Origin: an uncultured Clostridia bacterium
GTDB lineage: Bacteria > Bacillota > Clostridia > Christensenellales > Pumilibacteraceae
DNA: 35,146 nt
Assembly (NCBI GenBank): GCA_947175335.1
Contig: CAMWMF010000020.1
Coordinates: forward strand, 1 to 35,146
Direction: 5' to 3'
The position numbers and the translations under genes are program-made. How positions within the stretch are numbered: the first letter of the stretch is position 1; every line of letters starts with the position of its first letter. The notes beneath the pieces were generated by a model. The model ran no database searches. It was given only the letters and a program-made list of their open reading frames with translations, and was not told where the DNA came from. This document shows, one piece after another, positions 1 to 9,120 of this stretch.

Positions 1-3000
1 GTTCCACGCATCGGTGCAAGCGACGTCCTTAAACCAGCCGTCGAAGGTATAGCCTTCTTTGGTAGGCTCTTCGGGCGCGGTTATCTTTTGGTTATATTCG
101 GCCGTTGCGGCAAGAGCCGACAATTCGGTTTCGCCGTCCATAAACGTTACGTTAATCATCGATACTTCGATGTCGAACGTAGCCGTAAGTGTGCCGTAGG
201 TTACCGTAACGGTTACGGTGCCGAGCGTGTCGGTATTGTTGCCGCTGAGCGTGTAATCGGTAATCGTCTTGGTCAAGCCTTCGGTATCGGTGGCCGTTAC
301 AACCAAGCCCTCGGCGTCGAAGTCCTCGCCCTTGAAGTAATTCGTTTTGGTGGGTTCGGTCTTGACAGCAATGGCCGCGATTTCCGCGGGCACGTAAGCC
401 TTGATAGTCAGCTTGCCGCCTACCGAATCGTAAACGATATCGTACAAGCCGTCGGTGAGCGCCGCGAGCGTAATGTTGCGGTCACTGTTAAGATTGAGCT
501 GGGTGCCGACTGCGACAAAGTTGCCGCCCTTCCAAGTGCCGTTATCCACAATCTTGAACGCGTCGTTCTTTTTCAGATATACGCCGCGGAAGGTGTAAAC
601 GCCGTTATTGTTAAGTACGGTTACAGCCTCGCTTTCGGTAGACCAGTCTTGGTGATACAAGAAGCCGCCGGTAAAGTTACCAGCAATGAATATCTTGTCG
701 TCAGGTCTTGCGCCGAACGTCAACGTGCCCTCGCCGTCCGTCGCGCGGCTTTCGTCCGCGTTCTTGGAAAGCTCGATGCTTATGGAGTTGGCGTACCCTT
801 CCTTTTTGATATACAGCTTCCACACCGCGTCTGCGTATGCGGGGTTGATAGCCGTTACTATATAGTTATCGCCGTCGACGCCTATGGTGATAATATCGTC
901 ACAGCCGCCGTATTGAGTAAAGCCGTCCGCGCTTGCGTGATACCAATCGCCGCCCTTGTATGCGAGGAATTTGACGCCCACAGCCAGGTGTACGCCGTCT
1001 ACTATTACCTCGCCGCTGTTTTCGGGATTTATCGCGGCGTCCACGTCCTCCCACGTTTCGGGATTGGTTTGGGTAAGAATATGCAGGTAATAACCTACGC
1101 TTTCGTCCTCCGTCCACTTGGCGTAAATGGTGGTGGTGCTCGTAATCTTATCGGAATCGAAGTTCCACGCTGCGGTGTAATTTTCGTCCTTGAACCAGCC
1201 GTCGAATATATATCCGTACTTTGTAGGATCGGCGGGTTGGGTAACAGTGCCGTTGTAATCGACTTCCTGCGCCTCGACCGCGCTGCCGCCCTTGCTGTCG
1301 AACGTGACGGTATAGCTGGATTGCGGTTCGTTTACCGTTACGCTAAACGTTTTGGTCTTGCCTTGGTATGTGACCGTTACCGTTTGCGTACCAGTCTGAG
1401 CCTTGTTGTAGCCGGTTATCGAGCAAGCGGAAAGCGCAACGTCCGATTTGTAGCCGTTGGTGTATACCGCTTTTACGGTCAAGCCCGCGGTATCGAGATT
1501 GTCGCCTACCGTGTATTCCGTTCTTGCGGGCGGTGTGATTTCGATACCGCTAAGAGTAATCGCCGCGTACGCTTTGATAGTAAGCTTATTATTTACGGAA
1601 TCGTAAACAAGATCGTATTTGCCGGTAGTCAGCGCGAAAAGCATAATGTTGTCGCCGTCGCCGATATCAAACTGCGTGCCTACCGCGGTAAAGCTGCCGC
1701 CCAGCCAAGAACCGTTATTTACAATCTTGAACCTGTCGCCCTGTTTGAGGTACACGCCGCGGAATACGTAAATTCCGTCGCTGCCGAGTACCGTCATTTT
1801 GGTGCTTTCGGTAGACCAGTCTACGTGGTACTTAAAGTCGTCGGTAAAGTTACCGGCAATGTAAATCTTGTCGCCTACGCCGTCGCCGAACGTCAATTTG
1901 CCGTTGCCATCGGGAGTACGGTTTTCGACGCCGTTTTGCGGAAGCTCCAAATAGACGTAAGTGCCATCCAGCTTAATGGTCATCGTCCAAGACACGTTTA
2001 AGTACGCGCTGTCAATCCGCGTCACTTCATAATTGTCGCCGTTGCCGACGATAGTTATAATATTATCGTAGTTGTGAGCGAAGTATTCGCTGCTGGAATG
2101 ATACCAATCGGTACCGTCTTGCTTGTAGTCTACGACAAGGAATTTAGTACCTACTTGCAGCTTGACTCCGGTAACCTTCCACTCGGCGCCGTAGTCACCG
2201 TCCTGCCAAACGGCGGTGTACTTCTCCTCCCACTTATCGGCGGCGATATCTGTAAGAATGTACAGATACGAGCCCGTTTTGGAATTCCTTACGTCAATCT
2301 TTACCCAGCCTTCCAAGCCGCTGTAGCTGACGGAGAACCACTTTTCGCCCGGTGTGGACATGTCGGGAGCGTTAATCGTATACCCCGAAATGAGCGCCCT
2401 TACGCCGTCCGAGTTTACAGTTCTGACGTTCAAGTCGTTCTTGACAACGGTATCGCCAACTTTAAAAATCTTATCGGGATTTCTAAGCTCGACTTCAAGA
2501 CCAGTTAAAGTAGCTTCCGTATACTTCTTTATACGAAGCGTGCTGTCGTAGGTATTGTAAACGATGTCGTACCAACCGTTGTTGATAGACGTGAGCGCTA
2601 TGTCCTCGGAATAATCGCCGTGGATCCAGAACTCTTGATCGAGCGCTTCAAAGTTGCCGCTCAGCCAGTTGCCGTTATTGACAATCTTGAACGCATCGTT
2701 CTTTTTGAGATAGACACGACGGAAGGTGTAAGTACCCCAGCTTTCAAGCACTTTTATCGCAGTGCTTTCGGTAGACCATCTTTTTTCATACTTAAAGCCG
2801 TCGGTAAACGTACCGGCAATAAATATCTTGTCGTTAGGCCTATCTTCGCTGAACGTCCAATCCACGTTGTTCGTAACGGCGGGACTGCGTTTTTCGTTGG
2901 CGTTGCGGGGAACAAGGCTTATGCCCCAGCCGTCCTTTTTGATGTAAAGCGTCCACGAAAGATTTGCGTAACCGCTTGCCATCTTGGTAACTTTAAAGTT

Positions 3001-5211
3001 GCCGTCGTTGTAGACAACGGTAATAACGTCGTTGGCGTTCCATTGCGTAAAGCCGTCTTGAGCGTTGTACCAATTATCCCAGCCGTCGCCATGCTCGACA
3101 ACTAGGAATTCCGTACCCACTTGCAGCTTGATTTCCGCAACTTTCCACTCGCTGTCCTCGTTATGACTGCTAATCTTGTCGCCGTACTTATCTTCCCAAG
3201 GGCTGTTGTCGTTAGCGCGAACACGCATAAACGTGCCCTGCTGTACGTTATACGTCCAGCTTGCGACAAGAGTAATATCGCCCGTGATGGGAGTATTAAA
3301 GTCGAACGTGCTGCCGTACAGCGTCCAGCCGTTAAAGCCATGCAAGTCTTTGACGGGGTTGGCGGGCTTTGTAGCCGGCTTGTTGTATTCCACCTGCTGA
3401 GTTTGATGTTCTTCCTCGCCATTGTCAGCGTCGAACATTACGGTGTACACAGCAATGTTCCACTTGGCGTAAAGCGTGGTGTCCGCTGTGACCGTATCGA
3501 CGTCGAAGTCCCAAGTGTCGGTGCAGTCTACGTCCGTAAACCAACCGTCAAAGTTGTAGCCGGTGCGCGTAGGCGCGGGATTAAGCGCCGTGGCAAGCGT
3601 TCCCTCTTGAACGTTGGCGGTTTTGGTTATAGGCGTTTCGTCGTAGTTGTAATTGAACGTTACCGTAAACGTCTTGATAGCGGCTATACGCGCATAGAAC
3701 GTTTTTTCGCCCGTCGAGCCGAGCTCGATACCAGTTACCTTGTGCGCGTTGTCGTAAACGGCGTTGCCGTCCTCATCCTCGCCCACCTCGTCGTACCAGC
3801 CGATAAAGGTGTAGCCCTCTTTGATGTCGGTAGGATCGAGCAAGTCCACGACGTCCTCTATGGTGTACGTTACCTTTTCGGGCGCGGTGGCGTAGGGATT
3901 GCCGTCCTCGTCGTTTTCTATAACGTAGTTAATGGCATACTCGATAGCCGTCCATTTTGCGGTGAGCGTAAAGTATTCGGTCACCTCGGAGTCAAAGTCG
4001 TACGCTTGGTCTTCGCCGTCCTTGAACCAGCCGTCAAAGGTGTAGCCGACGCGCTCGAAATCGCCCTCGGGCCGCGTGATTTTTGCGTATTTATCCACGG
4101 TCTGCGCGGCAGGGTTTTCCATGCCGACAACGCCCGTGACAAAGCTTACCGTGCGTTCTGCCTGCGTAACGGTAACGATAAAGCTGTCTTCAAAATTCTT
4201 ATACGAAATAGTTACGGTTTGGTCGCCTTCTTCGGAGCTGTCAAAGCCCGATACGTCAAAGTCGCCCTCGGTCAAATATTCGGTGTGGATAATGGTTTGG
4301 TCGTTGGCGTAATCGGCCGTTACGACTATGCCCGTCAAATCCAGTCTGTCGCCGACGTCGTAGTCGGTTTTGTCGGGGTATGTTATGATTTGGACTCTTT
4401 CGAGATACGCTACCGTAACGGCAAACGTTTTGAACTTGCCGCCGTAGGTGACGGTAACCGTTTGATCGCCGAGCACGTCCTTGTTGTAGCCCGTGACTTC
4501 GCAATCGGCAATTTCTAAGTTTTCCTCGCTTTCGTCGGTGTATACCGCGGTTACGGTTAAGCCGGTCAGGTCAAGCTCCTCGCCTACCGTGTATATCCTT
4601 TTGGTAGGGGGCACAATGTTTATATAGTCGAGTGCACGCGCGGCGGAAGCAACGGTAAAATTAACCGCTTTGGTCTTGCCGCCGTAAGAAACGGTAATCG
4701 TCTTTTGCCCTGCGGTCGACATGTCGGGGTTGGGAGTGTATGTAAAATCGGTAACCGCGCGCTCGGAGCCATCCGAATACTTGGCGGTAACCGTTATATC
4801 GCTCTTGTTGAACGTGTCGCCCACCTTGTACTGCTTGGTTACCGACGCGTCGATTTCCGTAAGCGTGGGCGATACAATATTATTGTCCTGCCACTGCGCA
4901 TACAGCTTTAAGTCCGCGGCGACAAGTGCGGAAAAGTTGTACGAAACATTTCCTGCCGCATCGACCGTCCAGTCCGTGAACGTATAATTCGCCCGTGTGG
5001 GATTTGTCGGCTTTTTTGCCGCCGTATTTGCATCCACACTGTCCGTGCGGTAAACCCCATTGTTGGGCGCACCGTCGTAGTTGTAATAGTACGTTACGGT
5101 GTACGTTTTTTCCTTATTGTCGGGCGCCTTAACTTCCGAACAAGCCACGGCAAATCCGGCTGTCAATGCCAAAACAAAGACAATAAACAATATCCCTATT
5201 CTTTTCCTCAT
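1..5211 (-). CDS. Giant modular surface lipoprotein with InlB-type repeats, Ig-like domains and a triplicated module (5' part, runs off window)
   Basis: An open minus-strand frame of 1737 codons without a stop continues past base 1. The ATG at 5211 is preferred to the one at 5214 because a GGGGG ribosome binding site (5217-5221) lies 5 nt from it. The N-terminus is a basic, hydrophobic signal peptide ending in AVAC, with Cys about residue 25, so lipid anchoring is likely. After that come an InlB B-like repeat (about 5130-4900; Listeria-Bacteroides repeat, GWF/KW motifs), three Ig-like repeats of the form YTVGEELDLTGLTVTAVY (about 4890-4180), further InlB-like repeats (about 4165-3245), then three copies of a module of about 240 residues (3240-2515, 2280-1560, 1105-385) separated by Ig-like and InlB-like domains. 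The module carries KLQVGTKFLVV, DWYH, KIFIAGNFT and GVYLKKNDAFKIVNNG. I do not recognise it; the aromatic-rich repeats would suit carbohydrate or surface binding, but that is inference. Confidence 0.9.
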   Translation of the reverse strand, partial: MRKRIGILFIVFVLALTAGFAVACSEVKAPDNKEKTYTVTYYYNYDGAPNNGVYRTDSVDANTAAKKPTNPTRANYTFTDWTVDAAGNVSYNFSALVAADLKLYAQWQDNNIVSPTLTEIDASVTKQYKVGDTFNKSDITVTAKYSDGSERAVTDFTYTPNPDMSTAGQKTITVSYGGKTKAVNFTVASAARALDYINIVPPTKRIYTVGEELDLTGLTVTAVYTDESEENLEIADCEVTGYNKDVLGDQTVTVTYGGKFKTFAVTVAYLERVQIITYPDKTDYDVGDRLDLTGIVVTADYANDQTIIHTEYLTEGDFDVSGFDSSEEGDQTVTISYKNFEDSFIVTVTQAERTVSFVTGVVGMENPAAQTVDKYAKITRPEGDFERVGYTFDGWFKDGEDQAYDFDSEVTEYFTLTAKWTAIEYAINYVIENDEDGNPYATAPEKVTYTIEDVVDLLDPTDIKEGYTFIGWYDEVGEDEDGNAVYDNAHKVTGIELGSTGEKTFYARIAAIKTFTVTFNYNYDETPITKTANVQEGTLATALNPAPTRTGYNFDGWFTDVDCTDTWDFDVDTVTADTTLYAKWNIAVYTVMFDADNGEEEHQTQQVEYNKPATKPANPVKDLHGFNGWTLYGSTFDFNTPITGDITLVASWTYNVQQGTFMRVRANDNSPWEDKYGDKISSHNEDSEWKVAEIKLQVGTEFLVVEHGDGWDNWYNAQDGFTQWNANDVITVVYNDGNFKVTKMASGYANLSWTLYIKKDGWGISLVPRNANEKRSPAVTNNVDWTFSEDRPNDKIFIAGTFTDGFKYEKRWSTESTAIKVLESWGTYTFRRVYLKKNDAFKIVNNGNWLSGNFEALDQEFWIHGDYSEDIALTSINNGWYDIVYNTYDSTLRIKKYTEATLTGLEVELRNPDKIFKVGDTVVKNDLNVRTVNSDGVRALISGYTINAPDMSTPGEKWFSVSYSGLEGWVKIDVRNSKTGSYLYILTDIAADKWEEKYTAVWQDGDYGAEWKVTGVKLQVGTKFLVVDYKQDGTDWYHSSSEYFAHNYDNIITIVGNGDNYEVTRIDSAYLNVSWTMTIKLDGTYVYLELPQNGVENRTPDGNGKLTFGDGVGDKIYIAGNFTDDFKYHVDWSTESTKMTVLGSDGIYVFRGVYLKQGDRFKIVNNGSWLGGSFTAVGTQFDIGDGDNIMLFALTTGKYDLVYDSVNNKLTIKAYAAITLSGIEITPPARTEYTVGDNLDTAGLTVKAVYTNGYKSDVALSACSITGYNKAQTGTQTVTVTYQGKTKTFSVTVNEPQSSYTVTFDSKGGSAVEAQEVDYNGTVTQPADPTKYGYIFDGWFKDENYTAAWNFDSDKITSTTTIYAKWTEDESVGYYLHILTQTNPETWEDVDAAINPENSGEVIVDGVHLAVGVKFLAYKGGDWYHASADGFTQYGGCDDIITIGVDGDNYIVTAINPAYADAVWKLYIKKEGYANSISIELSKNADESRATDGEGTLTFGARPDDKIFIAGNFTGGFLYHQDWSTESEAVTVLNNNGVYTFRGVYLKKNDAFKIVDNGTWKGGNFVAVGTQLNLNSDRNITLAALTDGLYDIVYDSVGGKLTIKAYVPAEIAAIAVKTEPTKTNYFKGEDFDAEGLVVTATDTEGLTKTITDYTLSGNNTDTLGTVTVTVTYGTLTATFDIEVSMINVTFMDGETELSALAATAEYNQKITAPEEPTKEGYTFDGWFKDVACTDAWN

Positions 5212-5261
5212 CATTACCCCCAACTATATGTGTCAGTGCACACTTTTAGTTGATACATTAT

Positions 5262-5290
5262 ATGATACTACTTTTGCCATAGTTTGTCAA
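5262..5290 (-). promoter_or_regulatory. Sigma-A promoter of the giant lipoprotein gene
   Basis: On the minus strand TTGACA (5290-5285) is followed after exactly 17 nt by TATCAT (5267-5262). The expected start near 5255 gives a leader of about 45 nt that contains the GGGGG ribosome binding site, so this gene has an ordinary leader, unlike its divergent neighbour. Confidence 0.7.
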
Positions 5291-5359
5291 TAGCAAATTT
5301 TACATTTCTTCAAACCAAAATATCTCATTTTAATACCCGTATAGCGTGTTTTTGCGATA

Positions 5360-5388
5360 TTGACAACGTTTAATCGCGGTGATATAAT
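5360..5388 (+). promoter_or_regulatory. Consensus promoter placing transcription start on the ATG (leaderless)
   Basis: TTGACA (5360-5365), a 17-nt spacer and TATAAT (5383-5388) match the sigma-A consensus perfectly. Only 6 nt separate the -10 box from the ATG at 5395, so the expected +1 falls on or next to the start codon. The only GGTGA-like string upstream (5378-5382) overlaps the promoter and would not be transcribed. Confidence 0.8.
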
Positions 5389-5394
5389 GAATAT

Positions 5395-6138
5395 ATGAAG
5401 CTGATATCCAACAAAACCGACCTGACAAGCATGGACTGCCATATCCACAGTACGTTCTCCCCCGACGCACGCAGTTGCGGCGCGGACGAACCGCAGATAA
5501 TAGCGGACAGAGTGCGCGAAGCGGGCTTGCGCGGCTTTATAGTAACCGACCACTTGGATATGAGCCACTGGGACGGATATATAATAGACTTCGACAAGTA
5601 TTTCGACGCGTGGCAACGCGTGCGCGACAACAATCCCGACCTTACAATATATATAGGGTTGGAAGTCGGGTTCGAACAAAAGCACGCAAGCGAAACGGCA
5701 AAGCTTATCAAAGACCTGCCGCTCGAATACGTGATTAACAGCGTGCATTACTGGGAACATCCCGTACCCGCACCCAAGGGTATGCCGCCCTACCTTACGT
5801 ACTTGCAAGCAATACACAGCTCGCTGGACGCCGATTACGAGTTTAACACTATCGGGCATATCGGTTTTTTGGAAAGGTATATAAATACGCCGATGGAGTA
5901 TGCCGAGTATAAAGATATTATGGACGATATTATCAAGACCGCCGTGGCGCGCGGGTTGCGGATAGAGGAAAACACCAACGCCGCACTGCCACCCCGCCAA
6001 CCGCGCGCCGACTTTTTACGCGCGTACAAAGCGGCGGGCGGAGTAAAGCCGGTGCTCGGCTCGGACGCTCACACCTCGGACAAAATCGGTCAGCACTTCA
6101 CCGAAGCCGCCGAGTTTTTGAATAAAATATTCGATTAA
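5395..6138 (+). CDS. PHP-domain phosphoesterase, histidinol-phosphatase (HisK/HisJ) type
   Basis: The 247-residue protein has the full PHP metal-site pattern: HIHS at residues 16-19, TDHLD at 51-55, a GLEVGFE motif, NSVHYWE, IGHIGF and a C-terminal GSDAH. These supply the His/Asp/Glu ligands for the metal centre that hydrolyses phosphate monoesters. Length and motif order fit the PHP-type histidinol-phosphatase, which makes histidinol from histidinol phosphate. No other histidine genes are nearby, so the substrate could differ. The gene stands alone on the plus strand between two minus-strand genes and ends at a two-way terminator. It has no ribosome binding site in the position expected for a leadered mRNA and its promoter predicts a leaderless transcript. 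Confidence 0.85.
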   Translation: MKLISNKTDLTSMDCHIHSTFSPDARSCGADEPQIIADRVREAGLRGFIVTDHLDMSHWDGYIIDFDKYFDAWQRVRDNNPDLTIYIGLEVGFEQKHASETAKLIKDLPLEYVINSVHYWEHPVPAPKGMPPYLTYLQAIHSSLDADYEFNTIGHIGFLERYINTPMEYAEYKDIMDDIIKTAVARGLRIEENTNAALPPRQPRADFLRAYKAAGGVKPVLGSDAHTSDKIGQHFTEAAEFLNKIFD

Positions 6139-6151
6139 AATTAAGGACACA

Positions 6152-6190
6152 ACAAAAAACGCACCTATATACACAAGGTGCGTTTTTTGT
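6152..6190. terminator. Two-way intrinsic terminator between convergent genes
   Basis: A perfect 15-bp stem starts with A-rich bases and ends with GCACCT / AGGTGC and T-rich bases (arms 6152-6166 and 6176-6190, 9-nt loop). A run of A on the left and T on the right lets it serve both the PHP gene (+) and the alcohol dehydrogenase gene (-). Confidence 0.9.
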
Positions 6191-6206
6191 TTGCATGTTT
6201 TAATTA

Positions 6207-7373
6207 TTACAAGCTTGCTTTTAGTATAGCGCGGATTTCGGATTTATCCAGCACCTTATAACCACCGTCCATGATAAGCGTGCTTTCCGTTATGCCGTCC
6301 AGCATTTTTTCAGTCGCGCCGAGATCGGTTATGTTCATTACGAGCCCTATGCTCTTCATCCAGCTTTCCATTGCCGCAAGGCCTTGCTCGGCGGTCTGCT
6401 GCTCCGTCTTGCCGTCGGGGTTTACGCCCCAAACGTTTACGGCATACCGCGCGAACTTTTTCAGTCCGTACGGCATGATAAATCTGTAATAGGGCATCGA
6501 TACCGCCGCGAGCGTCATTCCGTGCGTGGCGTCGGTATGCGCGCCCACCGCTTGACCGAGCATGTGCACTTCCCAGTCGGTGGTCTTGCCCTTGGCGACA
6601 AGGGTGTTGAGCGCCCACATGGCTATCCACATTATGTTGCTGCGCGCCTCGTAGTCGGTAGGGTTGCTTACCGCTATATTCGCGCTGTGTATAAGCGAGC
6701 GTAACAGCCCTTCCATTATATAATCGCTGGTGTTGTCGTCCTCACCCGAAAAATACTGTTCGAGTATGTGCGACATTATGTCGTATATGCCCGACACCAT
6801 TTGGTACTTGGGAAGCGTATACGTAAATTCGGGATTGAGTACCGAGAACTTGGGAAACACGTTCTCGTCGAACACGTGCCCGATTTTCAGCTTTTGCGCG
6901 TGGTTGGTTATAACCGAGCCGCCGTTCATTTCGCTGCCGGTGCCGACCATAGTCAGCACGCACCCGACGGGAATAATATCGCACGTCGGCTCCTCGAAAC
7001 GGATAAAGTATTTATCCCACGGATCGTCGTTGCAGTTGACCGACACCGACACCGCTTTGGCGTAGTCGCACACCGACCCGCCGCCGACCGCGAGTATCAA
7101 ATCGGCCTTGGCTTTTTTGGCGCGCTCTATCCCCTCGTTAAGCTTGTCCGACGTGGGATTGGGCATTACGCCGCCATCCTCGTAAACGTTCTTACCGTTG
7201 GCTTTGAGTATGGCGACAACCTTGTCGTATATGCCGTTCTTTTTGATAGACCCGCCGCCGTATACGAGCAGTACGTTTTTGCCGTACTTAGGCAGCTCCT
7301 CGTTAAGTCCATCAAGCGCGTCCTTGCCGAAGTAAAGCTTTGTCGGGTTGCAGTACGTAAAATTTCCGAGCAT
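6207..7373 (-). CDS. Iron-containing alcohol dehydrogenase (BdhA/YqhD-like)
   Basis: This 388-residue protein belongs to the group III Fe-dependent alcohol dehydrogenases, which reduce aldehydes with NAD(P)H. The nucleotide-binding loop GGGS is at residues 97-100. The metal ligands are visible as Asp198 and His202 in YDIMSH, His270 in WEVHMLG, and His284 in TDATHG. Length and N-terminal pattern (FTYCNPTKLYFGKDAL) resemble butanol dehydrogenases and YqhD rather than the lactaldehyde type. The start has AAAGGAG at 7382-7388. It lies 60 nt downstream of fakA with an AATTCGG repeat between them. Butanal or another short aldehyde is a plausible substrate; no linked fermentation operon settles this. 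Confidence 0.9.
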   Translation of the reverse strand: MLGNFTYCNPTKLYFGKDALDGLNEELPKYGKNVLLVYGGGSIKKNGIYDKVVAILKANGKNVYEDGGVMPNPTSDKLNEGIERAKKAKADLILAVGGGSVCDYAKAVSVSVNCNDDPWDKYFIRFEEPTCDIIPVGCVLTMVGTGSEMNGGSVITNHAQKLKIGHVFDENVFPKFSVLNPEFTYTLPKYQMVSGIYDIMSHILEQYFSGEDDNTSDYIMEGLLRSLIHSANIAVSNPTDYEARSNIMWIAMWALNTLVAKGKTTDWEVHMLGQAVGAHTDATHGMTLAAVSMPYYRFIMPYGLKKFARYAVNVWGVNPDGKTEQQTAEQGLAAMESWMKSIGLVMNITDLGATEKMLDGITESTLIMDGGYKVLDKSEIRAILKASL

Positions 7374-7389
7374 GATTTAACTCCTTTTT

Positions 7390-7426
7390 AATTCCGAATT
7401 CATAATTCCGAATTCCGAATTCATAG
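7390..7426. repeat. AATTCGG-family intergenic repeat, copy 1
   Basis: Tandem AATTCCG/AATTC units separated by CATA fill the gap between the fakA stop codon (7434) and the alcohol dehydrogenase ribosome binding site. The same arrangement returns at 31064, 32142 and 33264. Confidence 0.85.
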
Positions 7427-7433
7427 TTATGTT

Positions 7434-9101
7434 CTATTCAACGACAAAGATAAAAGAATACACGTCTTGCCCGCCGTCGAAGTCGTAGAATTCCAAGTCG
7501 GAATAATTGTTGCGCACGTGCGCCGCCACCTTGGCAACGTCCTCCGCGCTTGCGCCCTTGCCGCGCATTGCTATAATAACCGCCTTGTCCGTCTTGTCAA
7601 TTTTATCCAACAGCTCGCACGCGGCGCCAATCATATCCCCGTTGCACGCAAGTAACGTTTTATCGGCAAAGCCCAAAAAGTCGCCTTTTTTTATGTCCAT
7701 ACCGCTTATGTGGCTGTCGCGCACGGCGTACGTTACAAGCCCCGTTTCCACCGTGCTTACGGCGTCCGCGAATGTCGCTTTAATCTTATCCACGTCGTCC
7801 GCGGTATAGTCGTGCATCGACAGCGCCGAATATCCCTCGGCAAGCGTCTTGCTTTCGATTACGACCACTTGCGACTTGGTGTACAGCTCCGCCGCCTGCT
7901 TGGCGGTGAGTATTATGTTGGAATTGTTGGGCAGTACGAAAATGACCTGCGCATTGACCTCGTCGAACGCCGCTATAAAGTCCTGCGCCGACGGGTTCAT
8001 TGTCTGCTTGCCGTCCACGACGTAGTCGGCGCCCAGCGACTTGAACTGTTCTATAATACCGTCGCCGTCGGCAACCGCAACGCAAGCGTACTTTTGCCTA
8101 TTTGCATTTTTGGGCGATTGCCGCACAAACCGATTGCGCACAACAGCTTCGGTGTGCTGAACGGACATGTTCTCCACCTTGACCGCCACAAGCTCGCCCA
8201 CCGTCAGGCAGTAAGCAAGAACCTTGTCAGGCTCGAAGGTATGCACGTGTACCTTTATGCGCGTGCCCGTCTTGAACGCGACAATCGAGTCGCCGCCTAT
8301 CGATTCCAAATACGATATAAGCGTTTTTACGTCGTAGGCTTCTACGTCCGTCTTTTTGCTCGTAAGCTGCGCGATAACCTCGGTGCAGTAGCCGAACTTC
8401 ATCTCGCTGTTTTCGTCGAAGTTATCTGCGGCCGAAGTAGCCGCGACTTCCGCATGCGCGTGAGCGTTTTGAACACTGTCCGCAGTGCCGAGCAGTGCGC
8501 GGTTCATTCCTTCCACTATGTACACAAACCCCGCGCCGCCGCTGTCGATAACGCCCGATTCTTTGAGTACGGGAAGCAGCTCGGGCGTGCGTTCGAGCGA
8601 CGCGTACATTTCGTCGATAAACACCGAGAAGTATTTATCCGTACTTTCGTCGTCGCCTACTTTACTCGCGCCGTCGGTGGCCTCGCGCATTACCGTGAGT
8701 ATCGTGCCCTCGGTGGGCTGAACGACCGCGGCATACGCTTGCTTTACACCTGCGGTAAACGCCGCTTTAAGCTCCTTGATCCCCGCCTGCTTTACGCCGA
8801 CAAGTCCGCGCCGAACGCCCTCGAAAAACTGCGAAAGTATTACGCCGCTGTTGCCGCGCGCCGACAAAAGCATGCCGCGGGCAAGCTCCGCCGCCACTGC
8901 GGAAATATCCGCACTGTCCACCGCCGCGAGCGCATTTATGCCGCCCTCGATGGTGCGCGCCATATTCTCGCCGGTGTCGCCATCGGGTATGGGAAAAACG
9001 TTAAGCTCGTTTACCGTCTGCGCGTTGTTTCTAAGATTGACCGCTCCGCTCCTTACCATGTCGGCAAAAGCGTAGCCGTCCAACTTGTAAGTTATAGCCA
9101 T
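7434..9101 (-). CDS. fakA: Fatty acid kinase catalytic subunit (DAK2-domain protein, YloV family)
   Basis: The 555-residue length matches FakA/YloV. FakA phosphorylates a fatty acid presented by FakB, giving acyl phosphate for phospholipid synthesis. The N-terminal DAK2-like kinase domain shows NELNVFPIPDGDTGENM at 31-47, with Asp40 and Asp42 as the likely Mg-ATP ligands, and ARGNSGVILSQFFEG at 81-95. The middle domain and the C-terminal DegV-like region ending in DFDGGQDVYSFIFVVE are also family features. The start codon lies 19 nt after the fakB stop, so the two genes form one operon, which supports the assignment over the older dihydroxyacetone-kinase label. It ends with TAG just before repeat copy 1. 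Confidence 0.92.
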   Translation of the reverse strand: MAITYKLDGYAFADMVRSGAVNLRNNAQTVNELNVFPIPDGDTGENMARTIEGGINALAAVDSADISAVAAELARGMLLSARGNSGVILSQFFEGVRRGLVGVKQAGIKELKAAFTAGVKQAYAAVVQPTEGTILTVMREATDGASKVGDDESTDKYFSVFIDEMYASLERTPELLPVLKESGVIDSGGAGFVYIVEGMNRALLGTADSVQNAHAHAEVAATSAADNFDENSEMKFGYCTEVIAQLTSKKTDVEAYDVKTLISYLESIGGDSIVAFKTGTRIKVHVHTFEPDKVLAYCLTVGELVAVKVENMSVQHTEAVVRNRFVRQSPKNANRQKYACVAVADGDGIIEQFKSLGADYVVDGKQTMNPSAQDFIAAFDEVNAQVIFVLPNNSNIILTAKQAAELYTKSQVVVIESKTLAEGYSALSMHDYTADDVDKIKATFADAVSTVETGLVTYAVRDSHISGMDIKKGDFLGFADKTLLACNGDMIGAACELLDKIDKTDKAVIIAMRGKGASAEDVAKVAAHVRNNYSDLEFYDFDGGQDVYSFIFVVE

Positions 9102-9120
9102 ATAGTCACCTATTACGGCG

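Noticed and set aside
385-3240. CRISPR or other short tandem DNA repeat
   Set aside because: The repetition is at protein level in units of about 900 bp, with diverged DNA and no spacers.
88-4911. Long plus-strand open frames opposite the giant lipoprotein gene
   Set aside because: They are Val/Arg/Tyr-rich antisense frames with no ribosome binding sites or recognisable domains. The minus-strand frame is continuous, has a signal peptide and shows clear repeat domains.
7434-9101. Dihydroxyacetone kinase
   Set aside because: The DAK2-like domain alone suggested this, but the length, C-terminal domain and adjacent fakB identify fatty acid kinase.
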